23,517 nt of DNA from Nanobdellota archaeon (GCA_018815145.1 JAHIYL010000054.1:1-23517), one strand, 5' to 3'. Counted from the stretch's first letter, positions 6,658 through 14,587 are shown. Numbers and translations are program-made. The notes: generated by a model not told the origin, from the letters alone.

Positions 6658-7207
6658 CTTTTTTTGCGGCAGGTGCGCTGAGTTCTTTTATCCAGTCAAG
6701 CCTTCCGAGCCCTGACTGCCTCATGGTCAGTCCGAATTTAGGGTTTGTAGGTTCTTTATAGCTGATCGCAATGATTCTTGCTCTGCATTTATCGCCGATT
6801 TTCAGTGATTTTTTTGATTCTTTTCCAAGCAGGACCTTATCTTTGGAAAAACTGACAAAATCATCCATTGTCTGGGAAATATGGATCATGCCTTCGATAG
6901 GTCCGATTGTCATGAACGCTCCAAAATCTGCCATATCCTTGACAGTGCATGGGACAACCTCATGAAGCTCTGGCTTGAATGTCAGCAATGTGAAAGTTGT
7001 CTTGTAAAATGCAGCTCCGTCTCCGGGGATTATGACTCCTTCGCTCACTTCCTGGATTGAAGAAACATCTATCACAACACCAAGATCCTTAGAGATCTGG
7101 CCTTCATACATCTTTTGTATCTGACCCAGAAGGGCTTCTTTGATATCATTTCCAAATGATGCCGGCGGAACTCTTATGTGGTCTGTTATGGTTGATTTAT
7201 AAAACAT
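6641..7207 (-). CDS. rpo7: DNA-directed RNA polymerase subunit Rpo7 (RpoE', Rpb7-like)
   Basis: A 188-residue Rpo7. The N-terminal RNP-like tip domain (MFYKSTITDHIRVPPASFG, then KMYEGQISKDLGVVIDV) binds the polymerase core, and an S1/OB domain (about residues 80-165, VPCTVKDMADFGAFMTIGPIEGMIHIS) binds nascent RNA. With Rpo4 it forms the stalk of archaeal RNA polymerase and helps promoter opening and termination. The last ten residues are a basic Lys/Gly tail. The ATG directly follows the stop of the PIN gene with no gap, and GAGAGGA upstream serves as SD. Context with spt4 and ribosomal proteins confirms the call. Confidence 0.97.
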   Translation of the reverse strand: MFYKSTITDHIRVPPASFGNDIKEALLGQIQKMYEGQISKDLGVVIDVSSIQEVSEGVIIPGDGAAFYKTTFTLLTFKPELHEVVPCTVKDMADFGAFMTIGPIEGMIHISQTMDDFVSFSKDKVLLGKESKKSLKIGDKCRARIIAISYKEPTNPKFGLTMRQSGLGRLDWIKELSAPAAKKGGKNN

Positions 7208-7633
7208 TTATATCCTCTCTAAATATTGTTTTTTCCTAAGGATTATCTGTCTTATCCCCTTATCCTTAAGTCGTTTTTTAAGCCCCTTATCCTGGGTTGC
7301 AACAATTGTCTTTTCGTCGGCAAAAGCAAGGATAAGGTCATCTACTATGATATGTTTTTGGGAATTGGCAGGAGTATATAAGCTTTTTTGTTTTTCATGA
7401 GGAAAAGAAATGACTTTCACTCCTTTTTTTTTAATCAGCTGAAATGCAAGTTTTGCAGCAAGTTTTTCTTTTCCATTGCCTGTTTTGGTGATATTTTCCA
7501 GCTCATCAAGGCTTTTTTCAAGCACAATCACTTCATAGGGTTCATCGATTATCCGTTCAAGCTCCCTGAATATATCTACATTCACTGTGAAAGGTATGAG
7601 GAGGAAGTTTGTGTCAAGTATTATTTTGAGCAT
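7208..7633 (-). CDS. PIN-domain nuclease (FCF1-like)
   Basis: A 141-residue single PIN domain like the archaeal FCF1/Utp24-type proteins encoded next to rpo7 in many euryarchaea. The acidic metal-binding residues are in place: D7 (ILDTNFLL), E44 (LDELENI), D98/D99 (IVDDLIL) and D115 (ATQDKGLKKRLKDKG). The family cuts RNA; FCF1 relatives act in 16S/18S rRNA processing, and the ribosomal neighbours fit that role. No antitoxin gene is next to it, which argues against a VapC toxin. Its 5' end overlaps the 3' end of the BRO-N gene by 20 nt, and its SD (GGGAG) lies in that gene's end. Confidence 0.9.
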   Translation of the reverse strand: MLKIILDTNFLLIPFTVNVDIFRELERIIDEPYEVIVLEKSLDELENITKTGNGKEKLAAKLAFQLIKKKGVKVISFPHEKQKSLYTPANSQKHIIVDDLILAFADEKTIVATQDKGLKKRLKDKGIRQIILRKKQYLERI

Positions 7634-8468
7634 CTATCTCCCTCTTTTTTTTATTTAATTTTAAAAAACTCTTATCAGATACAACTTTTATGCCCAATGT
7701 TTTCTCAGCATCAACCCTTGCTCTGCCGGCTACGTTGCCTCCTTCTTTTGCAGCATCAAGGTTTTCATTAAATCCTTTAGCATCCTTTTTCCTTGTGGCT
7801 TCTGTAGAAAGCCTTTCACCAAGCATTGAGAAAATTAGCTCAAGATCAGTCATATGGTCTCGAAGATTCTGATTTTTATGCTTTGGATCAAGACCTTTGA
7901 CTTTCTTATGCTTTTTTATAGGTATTCCGAATATAGCCTTTGAAATTTCATTAGTAAGAATGGCAAAATCATTAGATTGGTTGATGCCACGATTTTTCCA
8001 CTCATCTGTCAAATCTTGTCTTATTGCAATACCTCGAAGTCGTTTATCGATCCAGTCTTTAGGATAACCTTTGAGTTCATAGTATTCTTTTATCCTGTCC
8101 TGTCCAAGTTCAGGGTTTTCAATTTCCTGGACTCTTTCATAACCAACTTGAGCCAACCACTGTTTGAAAGGTTCTGCTTTAGGAGATGGTATTGACTGGA
8201 TAATCCTAAACATGTTTTTGGTATTGGCACAGTCTGTTTTCCTTAATTTACCATCTTCAGCTTGAAGTTTCAACTGTACGATTTTTTCGTACGGTTCAAA
8301 TCCCTCTGTTGCAAGTTTGGTCTTCAGGTCTGACCAATACCGTTTGGGAATAGTACTGGCTTCTAGGGCATTGATAACATCTATAATAGAGAAATACCAT
8401 TCTTCATTGAACCATTTTCTTCTGATTTTCTTATCCTGAAATACGACTAACTTATTTTTTTCATCCAT
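7614..8468 (-). CDS. BRO-N / DinD-like protein at the head of the polymerase operon
   Basis: A 284-residue protein with a BRO-N type N-terminal domain (about residues 5-110: FQDKKIRRKWFNEEWYFSII, DVINALEAS, then the YWSDLKTKL block). The C-terminal half resembles DinD-like proteins (NDFAILTNEISKAIFG, then LRDHMTDLELIFSMLGE, ending AAKEGGNVAGRARVDAEKTLG). BRO-N proteins are common in phages and mobile elements as antirepressor-like DNA-binding proteins; DinD inhibits RecA in E. coli. The target here is unknown. No signal peptide or membrane segment. It has a TATA box 28 nt before the ATG (leaderless) and overlaps the PIN gene by 20 nt, so it appears to be the promoter-proximal gene of the rpo7 operon. 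Likely acquired from a mobile source. Confidence 0.85.
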   Translation of the reverse strand: MDEKNKLVVFQDKKIRRKWFNEEWYFSIIDVINALEASTIPKRYWSDLKTKLATEGFEPYEKIVQLKLQAEDGKLRKTDCANTKNMFRIIQSIPSPKAEPFKQWLAQVGYERVQEIENPELGQDRIKEYYELKGYPKDWIDKRLRGIAIRQDLTDEWKNRGINQSNDFAILTNEISKAIFGIPIKKHKKVKGLDPKHKNQNLRDHMTDLELIFSMLGERLSTEATRKKDAKGFNENLDAAKEGGNVAGRARVDAEKTLGIKVVSDKSFLKLNKKKREIDAQNNT

Positions 8469-8490
8469 TTCAATATGATTATACTGTTTT

Positions 8491-8500
8491 TGTATAAATA
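8491..8500 (-). promoter_or_regulatory. TATA box of the BRO-N/rpo7 operon
   Basis: On the minus strand TATTTATACA is centred about 28 nt before the ATG at 8468. The start site would be at or near the ATG. It is the only clear promoter upstream of the seven-gene operon. Confidence 0.55.
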
Positions 8501-8584
8501 CCTTATGCGTGTTTGTCCAGTGGTATGTGGAAACGGAGCAGAGTATAAAAAGATTTATAATGTGTGAAAAAATATATTTATTGT

Positions 8585-8592
8585 TATAAATA
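8585..8592 (+). promoter_or_regulatory. TATA box for the Cys-rich lipoprotein genes
   Basis: TATAAATA-type sequence (TTATAAAT, 8584-8591) about 44 nt before the ATG. A start near 8612 leaves a short leader with the SD AAGGTGAT (8619-8626). A second TATA-like TATAAAAA lies at about 8548-8555. Confidence 0.45.
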
Positions 8593-8631
8593 ATAATCTG
8601 CTACATTTAAGACTACTGAAGGTGATAATTA

Positions 8632-10047
8632 ATGAAATTATGGCATGGACTATTACTCCTTTTATTGATAACACTTCTTAGCTCATGTGATGGAGCTGAT
8701 ATTAATGCATCAATAATCTATAATGATCAATATGGTATGGCTTGCAGCAAAATTGAATTGCCATGCAGTGACTTTAAAATGTTTGACAAAAATGATGGAT
8801 CAAGCACTTATGATGAATTTGAAATACCAGTTGACAAGCAGACAAAATGGACGAGTGATGTCAAGGCCAATTTTGATAGATATATGGAAGAAGATTCATG
8901 TAGTTGTCTTGAACCTGAAATTGATGATGGAAATACAATAATCAAGGTCACTTATTGGGAAAAAAAACGACACTTTTGGAATGACGGAGAAAGTGATGTG
9001 CGAAGAAATCAATACATTGAAAATAGTAAAAAAAATACCAGGAATGCAATTTTGGCTTTGCTTAATCCAGATGTCATTTTTGGTCCATATAACGCACTTT
9101 ATCTTGATAAAAAAACAACTAGGTGCAGTGAAGGATATTTTGAGGCAGAAGAAACTGAGGAGTATTTTATTAAAGGTCCTACATATCTCTGTGTATTTGA
9201 GGGTATAGCAGAAGGTATTGATTCTCCGACATCAGAGGAATATTGTCCTGAACCATTTGATACTCATCTATCATATCCGTTTGATTATATCTCAGTTGAT
9301 TATACATGTGATATTTCTCAGGTTGATTATACTCAATGTGTATATGATAGATCAGAAACAATGACTGAACAGGAGGCAAGGACTGAATGTAGACATCTTG
9401 CACCAAAAGAGTGCCCGATTGACCTTGATACTGTTCGGTGTTATGATGGTTTTGAAGTTGACAGGATGAATTCTGAACCTAGCTGGGATTCACAGCAAGG
9501 CAGAAATGGCTGCAGTTATGCATGTAAATTTACAAAATTAGATGAAGATGAGGTCTGGCCATGCAAGGAAGAGGGATATGTTCGTCAAGAGCCAATGAGC
9601 TCCAATATCCAGGAGATAAGATGCACTCCAAAAAATATTCGAGATAGGCTTGAATGCGGAAGATACTATACAAGACAGCATCCAAGTGGCGATCAATATC
9701 TCTATAATGAGTTGCCAAATTATTGCAGAACAGAGGATTGTTATGTGTGTTGGTATGACCAAAAACAGGCTGATGAAGACATTCAATACCTTAAAGACCT
9801 TGGATGTGAAAATATTGAACAGAATTATGAATTCAATTCATATTATACAGATTGTCCCTATTATAAGTGTTTATCCCGTAATTTTATTGGATGTGCTCTT
9901 GATAATTATGATTATGAACTGAGTTTGGGCGGTGTTTTTGCGCATGGTGCGAGGTGTACGTATGATTTATCCAAGTTTCCATGTGGTGAGTGGATGAGTG
10001 GGATGAGTGGGATTATGAATCTGTACATGTGGCCCGGGATTATGTGA
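8632..10047 (+). CDS. Cys-rich modular lipoprotein, N-terminal part (frameshifted)
   Basis: A 471-residue secreted protein with a lipoprotein signal: MKLWHG, a Leu-rich core, and the lipobox LLSSC (Cys19), so it is probably anchored on the outer face of the membrane. The rest has no known domain but many cysteines in recurring patterns: RCxEGY near residue 165, GCSYACKF then EVWPC near 295-312, a CTP near 330, and DCYVCWYD near 368. The same patterns return in the following frame and the next gene. The reading frame ends in a short tandem repeat (GAGTGGAT, then two GAGTGGGAT); adding one G to the first unit joins it to the frame starting at 9990, giving a 943-residue protein ending at 11462. 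I infer one gene broken by mutation, assembly error or frameshifting. Function unknown. Confidence 0.8.
   Translation: MKLWHGLLLLLLITLLSSCDGADINASIIYNDQYGMACSKIELPCSDFKMFDKNDGSSTYDEFEIPVDKQTKWTSDVKANFDRYMEEDSCSCLEPEIDDGNTIIKVTYWEKKRHFWNDGESDVRRNQYIENSKKNTRNAILALLNPDVIFGPYNALYLDKKTTRCSEGYFEAEETEEYFIKGPTYLCVFEGIAEGIDSPTSEEYCPEPFDTHLSYPFDYISVDYTCDISQVDYTQCVYDRSETMTEQEARTECRHLAPKECPIDLDTVRCYDGFEVDRMNSEPSWDSQQGRNGCSYACKFTKLDEDEVWPCKEEGYVRQEPMSSNIQEIRCTPKNIRDRLECGRYYTRQHPSGDQYLYNELPNYCRTEDCYVCWYDQKQADEDIQYLKDLGCENIEQNYEFNSYYTDCPYYKCLSRNFIGCALDNYDYELSLGGVFAHGARCTYDLSKFPCGEWMSGMSGIMNLYMWPGIM
9983..10014 (+). repeat. Short tandem repeat at the frameshift junction
   Basis: Three copies of a GAGTGGGAT unit follow GT at about 9988-10013, but the first copy lacks one G (8 bp instead of 9). 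With nine bases in each copy the frame would read GEWDEWDEWDYE without a break. The downstream frame has a TGA at 9987-9989 and the upstream one at 10045-10047, so the shift must fall between them. Confidence 0.75.
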
Positions 10048-11462
10048 TATGTGATGTAGCGGATGCTGAAGAAACTGATGAATTTGCTTACGTGCCAATT
10101 GAAGATAGTGTAAGATGCGCTGAAGGCTATGAGGAGATTCAGGTCAAAGATAAAGCATATTACCAAATTGACGAGGATGAATATATTTGCAGGTCAAAGA
10201 GGCAATTGCCAATGGAAGCCTTGTGTTCTCCTGATACGCATTCATACACTTTTATGAATTATCCTGAGGATTATGTTGGCTATGTATGTAATTATGGTGA
10301 GATTGATCCAGGCATTTGCCCTTATGGTGAATGCAATTCATTATACGGATATGTAGAGGATACCGATTATATATCAAGTGACTGTGATATTGCATGTATG
10401 CCTGAAGATGCACCTTTAACAAAAAGTAAAAACTGGCCATGTAGTTATGGGTATTCAACCTATCTTGAATTGCCATATTCATCTTTCACAAGAACTGAAA
10501 CTTCAAAAATGTCAGTGTTTATCAAATGTACACCAGATTTAAAAATAATTGATATCTATGAGGGAAAGACTGATCTGGATTGTGATGAGATTGAATTTGA
10601 CTGCCTGAGTTTCAGGGATATCGCTACAGGAAAGGAGAACAATGCACTTGGAGGTTCTGGCCAATACTATGTTAATAGAAAGCTTGAAACACCAATCAAG
10701 TATTTTGATTCAATGAAATATGCAATATATGAACTTGATGAAGAAAATCCTTGTTTATGCTTTTATCCTATTTTTGAGGAGGATGGTAAATTGAAGGAGT
10801 ATTCCTTATGGAGCAAAAATATCCTTTATCCTTGGAATGAGATGCAAATACTTGAAATCCTGGGACTAGATTATGACGACATCGGATATAATCCTTGCCC
10901 AGACTCTTATGAACCTTTTTATCCAGGGAATGACAAAATTTATGGATTTGATCCAACTGATTTTGGACCAACTTTAGTTAAAGATTTTGAAGGTGCTTTA
11001 GTGACCTGCGATGGTTTGGATGATTGTATCATTTGCAGGAGAAGTCTTGATATAGGAATTGACAAAGGTGCTGGAATTAGTGCAGATTCATGTAGTGTTG
11101 GTCTGTCCTCTAAAAATGCACAAGTAATCATTGGTAGTGGTTATGGTCAGGATATGGGACGGAGAGTTCTGGTTGATGTGTTATATGGTGGGATAATTGA
11201 AAAAGATTCTGAAGATGTTAGGTGTTTTGATTCCCATTATTTGACTTATGCGAGTGAAGAAAGTGATATTGATGGTTATTATAAAGACTGCAAAAGAAAA
11301 TACAAGCACATATGTTCAGCATTTTTGCCATCCGCAACATACAATTGTGATTTTGTGGAGTCGTATAATTGCGAAGGAGGACAATCCTGTTATTACTGCC
11401 GGAATTTGCCTGAAAATTATTTTGCATCAGGTTTTGATGCAGAGAATATTCGTTTAGCATAA
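9990..11462 (+). CDS. Cys-rich modular lipoprotein, C-terminal part (frameshifted)
   Basis: A frame of up to 490 codons beginning at a GTG inside the tandem repeat. It has no signal peptide, although its cysteines imply an extracytoplasmic protein, and so it is best read as the second part of the preceding gene. It repeats that gene's modules: RCAEGYEE with YxC, a NYPEDYVGYVC block, DCDIAC then NWPC near residue 150 with a following CTP, and EIEFDC through NPCLCFYPIFEEDGK, which mirrors KIELPC through CSCLEPEIDDGN in the first part. Paired C-x-x-C turns DCIICRR and SCYYCRN come near 345 and 470. The end GFDAENIRLA resembles GIDGERVVLA at the end of the next gene. An independent start here (GGTGA 4 nt before an ATG at 9994, other frame) is not convincing. 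Confidence 0.75.
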   Translation: MDEWDEWDYESVHVARDYVICDVADAEETDEFAYVPIEDSVRCAEGYEEIQVKDKAYYQIDEDEYICRSKRQLPMEALCSPDTHSYTFMNYPEDYVGYVCNYGEIDPGICPYGECNSLYGYVEDTDYISSDCDIACMPEDAPLTKSKNWPCSYGYSTYLELPYSSFTRTETSKMSVFIKCTPDLKIIDIYEGKTDLDCDEIEFDCLSFRDIATGKENNALGGSGQYYVNRKLETPIKYFDSMKYAIYELDEENPCLCFYPIFEEDGKLKEYSLWSKNILYPWNEMQILEILGLDYDDIGYNPCPDSYEPFYPGNDKIYGFDPTDFGPTLVKDFEGALVTCDGLDDCIICRRSLDIGIDKGAGISADSCSVGLSSKNAQVIIGSGYGQDMGRRVLVDVLYGGIIEKDSEDVRCFDSHYLTYASEESDIDGYYKDCKRKYKHICSAFLPSATYNCDFVESYNCEGGQSCYYCRNLPENYFASGFDAENIRLA

Positions 11463-11545
11463 TTTTTCCTGAAGATATACCAAGATAAAAAGATTCAAAA
11501 AGAATATTTGTATTAAGGTATTTTTGGAATTAATGAGGTTATTAT

Positions 11546-12358
11546 ATGAAGATAGTACTGGAATTTTCAATTGCATGCCTACTATTTCTAATTTTGACTT
11601 CATGTGCAGGATCTGGGGAGGAAATTGCCACTGAAGATCTTCCTTTGCCAGAGGTGGAAGCGGGAAGATGCGGGGCTTATACTTTTGAATTGACAAAGGA
11701 AGACTTGGCAGATCGACCTAATCTGAGGTATTGCACAGAAGAATTCAATCTTGAGGAGAACATTGATGACTGCCTGATCTGTGTCAACGATGAATCATTT
11801 GATATGAGATGCTATGGAGAAGGAGGTGCAAATTTTTTGAATCCATTTGGTGATAATGTCCATTATGATTGTATATTCACATGCGAAAACATTGATTTTG
11901 ATGACCCAAATCTGGATATTGATTATTATGATGATCCTAATAATTGCGAGAGCAGTGTTTGTCCCTTAAGCACTGAAAAGCTGAAAATTTATCTTGATAG
12001 CGGTAAGGAAATATGTGGTGAGGGCTTTATTCTGGATGAAGCCAATTCAGAGTATGACAGATATAAGATTTATACTAGGGATGATGGACATGGAGGGCAG
12101 ATCCCTAATATTGATGGGTGGCCATGCAGATATTCTTGCATGCTTGCAAGTCCACCAAAAGCGTCTTTGCCAAGTTGGCCATGTCCAGAAGGATATGAAT
12201 GGATAGGTGATATGCCAATTAATATATATGGTGATCCTAAAGGAAGAATGGGTGTTGGTGTAGTATGCGGTAAGAGAAGGCCAAGAGGCACTTTGGATAA
12301 TCAGCCAGTTGATATTGAGAAAGCAGGTATTGATGGCGAAAGAGTAGTCTTGGCTTAA
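11546..12358 (+). CDS. Cys-rich lipoprotein, paralogue of the preceding gene
   Basis: A 270-residue lipoprotein: MKIVLEFSIACLLFLIL, then the lipobox LTSC (Cys20) and an acidic linker. It shares modules with the larger protein upstream: CGAYTFEL through DDCLICVND matches the CGRYYTR through DCYVCWYD module; EICGEGF through WPCRYSCM matches RCYDGF through GCSYACKF; and PSWPCPEGYEW through VVCGKRR matches WPC-GY-CTP. The C-terminus GIDGERVVLA matches GFDAENIRLA of its neighbour. No enzyme motif is visible. An SD-like GAGGT lies 8 nt before the ATG. It begins 83 nt after the upstream gene and may share its transcript. The family could be a ligand-binding or wall/adhesion protein; that is a guess. 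Confidence 0.8.
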   Translation: MKIVLEFSIACLLFLILTSCAGSGEEIATEDLPLPEVEAGRCGAYTFELTKEDLADRPNLRYCTEEFNLEENIDDCLICVNDESFDMRCYGEGGANFLNPFGDNVHYDCIFTCENIDFDDPNLDIDYYDDPNNCESSVCPLSTEKLKIYLDSGKEICGEGFILDEANSEYDRYKIYTRDDGHGGQIPNIDGWPCRYSCMLASPPKASLPSWPCPEGYEWIGDMPINIYGDPKGRMGVGVVCGKRRPRGTLDNQPVDIEKAGIDGERVVLA

Positions 12359-12373
12359 AATATTTGATTTGCA

Positions 12374-13144
12374 TTAATAGAATCTATCAACAATTCCTTT
12401 CATTTTTTTAGCATCCTCAAATGGGTCCGGAGCTTCGCAGACAATTGTGCAGTCCTTTTTCTGAATTTTTAATTCTTGAGCCAACCTCTTGAATGCTTTC
12501 TCATCAATAGGAATATGCCTTTTCTCTCCTTTTTCAGTGAATTCCACACCTGAGAAATGTGCGTGGAAAGAAGTCGGAAGCATTGACACTGTCTTTTTGT
12601 AATCAATTTTACCATCCCTTGCCAACAGATGGCAGAAATCTATTGTTATGCCGCACCGAATTTCTTTCTGCAGTCTCAGTATCTCTATCAATGTTCCAAA
12701 ACAAGCCTTTTTTCCTGCTGTTTCAGGACATAGGACAACATCCCAATTGTGTTCCCTAGTTTTGCCCATAAGATCAAGAATTTGTGTTTTTATCAATTGA
12801 TACACTTCTTCCTTGTCTCTTTTTGTATAGTAGCCAGGATGAAATACAATATTTTTTGCACCAAGGTGATGTCCTCGTTCACATGCAAGAAGGATTCTTT
12901 CTTTTGATGCACTCACTTTTTTTTCTTCAGCAGATGAAAGGTTGATATAGTAGCTTGCGTGGACACTTAGGATGAGCCCCAGTTCTTTGGCATATTCACC
13001 AATTCTTTTGGCAATATCATTTTTCATGTAGACATGTCTGACAAATTCAATCTCCTGTCCGGATAACCCTGAGTCTTTTATCTGTCTGAGAGATTCATAC
13101 GGGTCAGAAGCGATGTTGCCGGCTGTGAGAATTCTTATTGGCAT
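12374..13144 (-). CDS. Endonuclease IV-family TIM-barrel protein
   Basis: A 256-residue protein of the AP endonuclease IV/xylose isomerase-like family. Zn-ligand motifs of endonuclease IV can be placed in order: H62 (VHASYYINL), H102 (FHPGYY), E141 (PETAGK), D169 and H172 (IDFCHLLARDG), H196 (HAHFSG), H210 (GEKRHIPI) and E237 (CEAPDP). The Asp of the DRH motif is replaced: the residue before Arg is Lys (EKRH). Archaeal relatives with EKRH exist, as I recall, so this is probably a divergent subfamily and AP-endonuclease activity is likely but not certain. A TATA-like element at about 13167-13176 lies 29 nt before the ATG (leaderless). It is convergent with the lipoprotein gene, 15 nt apart. 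Confidence 0.85.
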   Translation of the reverse strand: MPIRILTAGNIASDPYESLRQIKDSGLSGQEIEFVRHVYMKNDIAKRIGEYAKELGLILSVHASYYINLSSAEEKKVSASKERILLACERGHHLGAKNIVFHPGYYTKRDKEEVYQLIKTQILDLMGKTREHNWDVVLCPETAGKKACFGTLIEILRLQKEIRCGITIDFCHLLARDGKIDYKKTVSMLPTSFHAHFSGVEFTEKGEKRHIPIDEKAFKRLAQELKIQKKDCTIVCEAPDPFEDAKKMKGIVDRFY

Positions 13145-13166
13145 TTTCCTATAGAAAAGGAAAAGT

Positions 13167-13176
13167 AATTTTATAG
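13167..13176 (-). promoter_or_regulatory. TATA box for the endonuclease IV-like gene
   Basis: On the minus strand CTATAAAATT is centred about 28 nt before the ATG at 13144. TTTTCC at 13144-13149 and GGAAAA at 13159-13164 form a small inverted repeat between box and start. Confidence 0.4.
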
Positions 13177-13240
13177 TTATTTATTTAAGAAAACATCAGA
13201 ATGTTTTTGTGATGGGATTGGAAAAAACTGGGATAACTCA

Positions 13241-14485
13241 TTATTCATCCTTCACTTCTTTCTGTATAAAGAATTTTGAGAACCTTGCAGTTATGGATGC
13301 AAGCACAATAGAATATATCATGAACAGAACCATCAATGTCAGTATGCTTTCAGTGCCAGGCAGCTCAATCAGAAGAATCTGTGTTTTTTCTCTGACACCA
13401 TTGTTCAATACAATCTTTGATATTGTTTCTTTGCTTAATGTGAATGCGACTACAGCAACTGCAATGCCTTTAGTGCAGTTCAATGCCATGAATATTTTTT
13501 CCCTGATATTGATATTTTCCTGAAGATGTGCTATGTAGATTGCCAGGAACCTAAGGATTATCAGGATCCCGAACAGAGCAACTGATTTTGCAAAAAAGTC
13601 AAATGTTATAGAAATCTCTACAATGAATCCGACAAGTATGAAGACAAGGATCTCCAAAGAATTTGCAAGCATAGAAGAGAATTCCTGCAGTACCTCTTTT
13701 TCTTTGACATAGAAGTTGCCAAAAAAAACACCAAGCACAGATACTGCCAAGACACCATTGCCTGCAAGGTTTTCAGCCAAAATATATGTGGCCAGTGCTG
13801 CTGTGATCAGGATGAGCGGAGAGAGTTTTTCTGAATAGTGTTTTTTCATGAACCTGAAGACAAACAGGCCTATGACGACACCAGTCCCGACTCCTGTAAT
13901 TATCTGCTGCATAAAGGGCAGGATCTGTTCAATAAATGAGGGGAAGAGTCCGGTATTAAGTTCCATCAGGTCCAGGATGATGAACGGGATCAAGACCATC
14001 AAAGGAGTATTCAGGACTGATTCAAGCTTAAGAAGTTCAATCACCTTATTAGAACTGCTCTTGAATAGGGTCAGGACACTTGCCGGATCAGTCCCAGCCA
14101 TGACAGTAGCAAAGATAAAGCACAGAAGGATGTTATTTATATTGAAAATAAAGGATGTGGCAACACTTAAGAAAAGAAAATTCAATATGAGAAAACTAAT
14201 GACCAGTCTGAGCGCATAGAGCGATAGTGTGTCCAGTTCTTTTAGCTTGAACCTGCTTGAGCCGTCAAACACTATCATGACCAATGTAAGGACTGAAATG
14301 GAAAGCAGGAAAGTATGTTCAAAATTGAAGAGCGGATTTCCATTGTAGCTGAGTTTAGCAAGGCCTATACCTGCAAGCACAAGGATGAGCATATTAGGTA
14401 TCCTAAGCTTTTTTGAGATTATGCCACAGATAAGACCTATCAGAAGTACTAGGGTTATATCTGTCAGATATTGCAGCGGATTCAT
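13241..14485 (-). CDS. CPA1-type cation/proton antiporter (NhaP-like) with altered ND motif
   Basis: A 414-residue integral membrane protein with about 12 hydrophobic helices, the usual CPA1 transporter core and little C-terminal soluble tail. Family motifs visible: IVFDGSSRFKL (about 71-81), AGTDPASVL (130-138, the unwound TDP helix), LESVLNTPL (154-162) and a conserved Arg in ILIILRFLAIYIA. In NhaP-type antiporters the third motif ends ND, and that Asp binds the ion; here it is NT (N159, T160). It may be a subfamily with different coupling or ion choice. An SD GAGGTAA lies 6 nt before the ATG, and a TATA box TTTATATAT at about 14524-14532. Confidence 0.88.
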   Translation of the reverse strand: MNPLQYLTDITLVLLIGLICGIISKKLRIPNMLILVLAGIGLAKLSYNGNPLFNFEHTFLLSISVLTLVMIVFDGSSRFKLKELDTLSLYALRLVISFLILNFLFLSVATSFIFNINNILLCFIFATVMAGTDPASVLTLFKSSSNKVIELLKLESVLNTPLMVLIPFIILDLMELNTGLFPSFIEQILPFMQQIITGVGTGVVIGLFVFRFMKKHYSEKLSPLILITAALATYILAENLAGNGVLAVSVLGVFFGNFYVKEKEVLQEFSSMLANSLEILVFILVGFIVEISITFDFFAKSVALFGILIILRFLAIYIAHLQENINIREKIFMALNCTKGIAVAVVAFTLSKETISKIVLNNGVREKTQILLIELPGTESILTLMVLFMIYSIVLASITARFSKFFIQKEVKDE

Positions 14486-14570
14486 AGGTTACCTCTTTTT
14501 ATTGAGTAGATATAAGATTAGAGATATATAAAGTTTTCTTAGTGATGATTTTTTAGAAAAGAAAGAAAAG

Positions 14571-14577
14571 AAAAAAA
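14571..14577 (-). terminator. T run after the Cys-rich surface protein gene
   Basis: The minus strand has T7 within a long pyrimidine run (about 14556-14577), 10 nt after the stop of the gene at 14588. It also separates that gene from the antiporter gene downstream. Confidence 0.55.
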
Positions 14578-14587
14578 CCAATGCAAT

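Noticed and set aside
7208..7633. VapC-type toxin of a toxin-antitoxin pair
   Set aside because: No small antitoxin gene next to it; the match and the rpo7 context fit the FCF1-like PIN proteins.
9990..10047. Programmed -1 frameshift site
   Set aside because: No classical slippery heptamer is seen in the overlap; a lost base in the tandem repeat explains it more simply.
13209..13523. Plus-strand frame of 104 codons
   Set aside because: Antisense to the end of the antiporter gene; the amino acids have no protein-like pattern.
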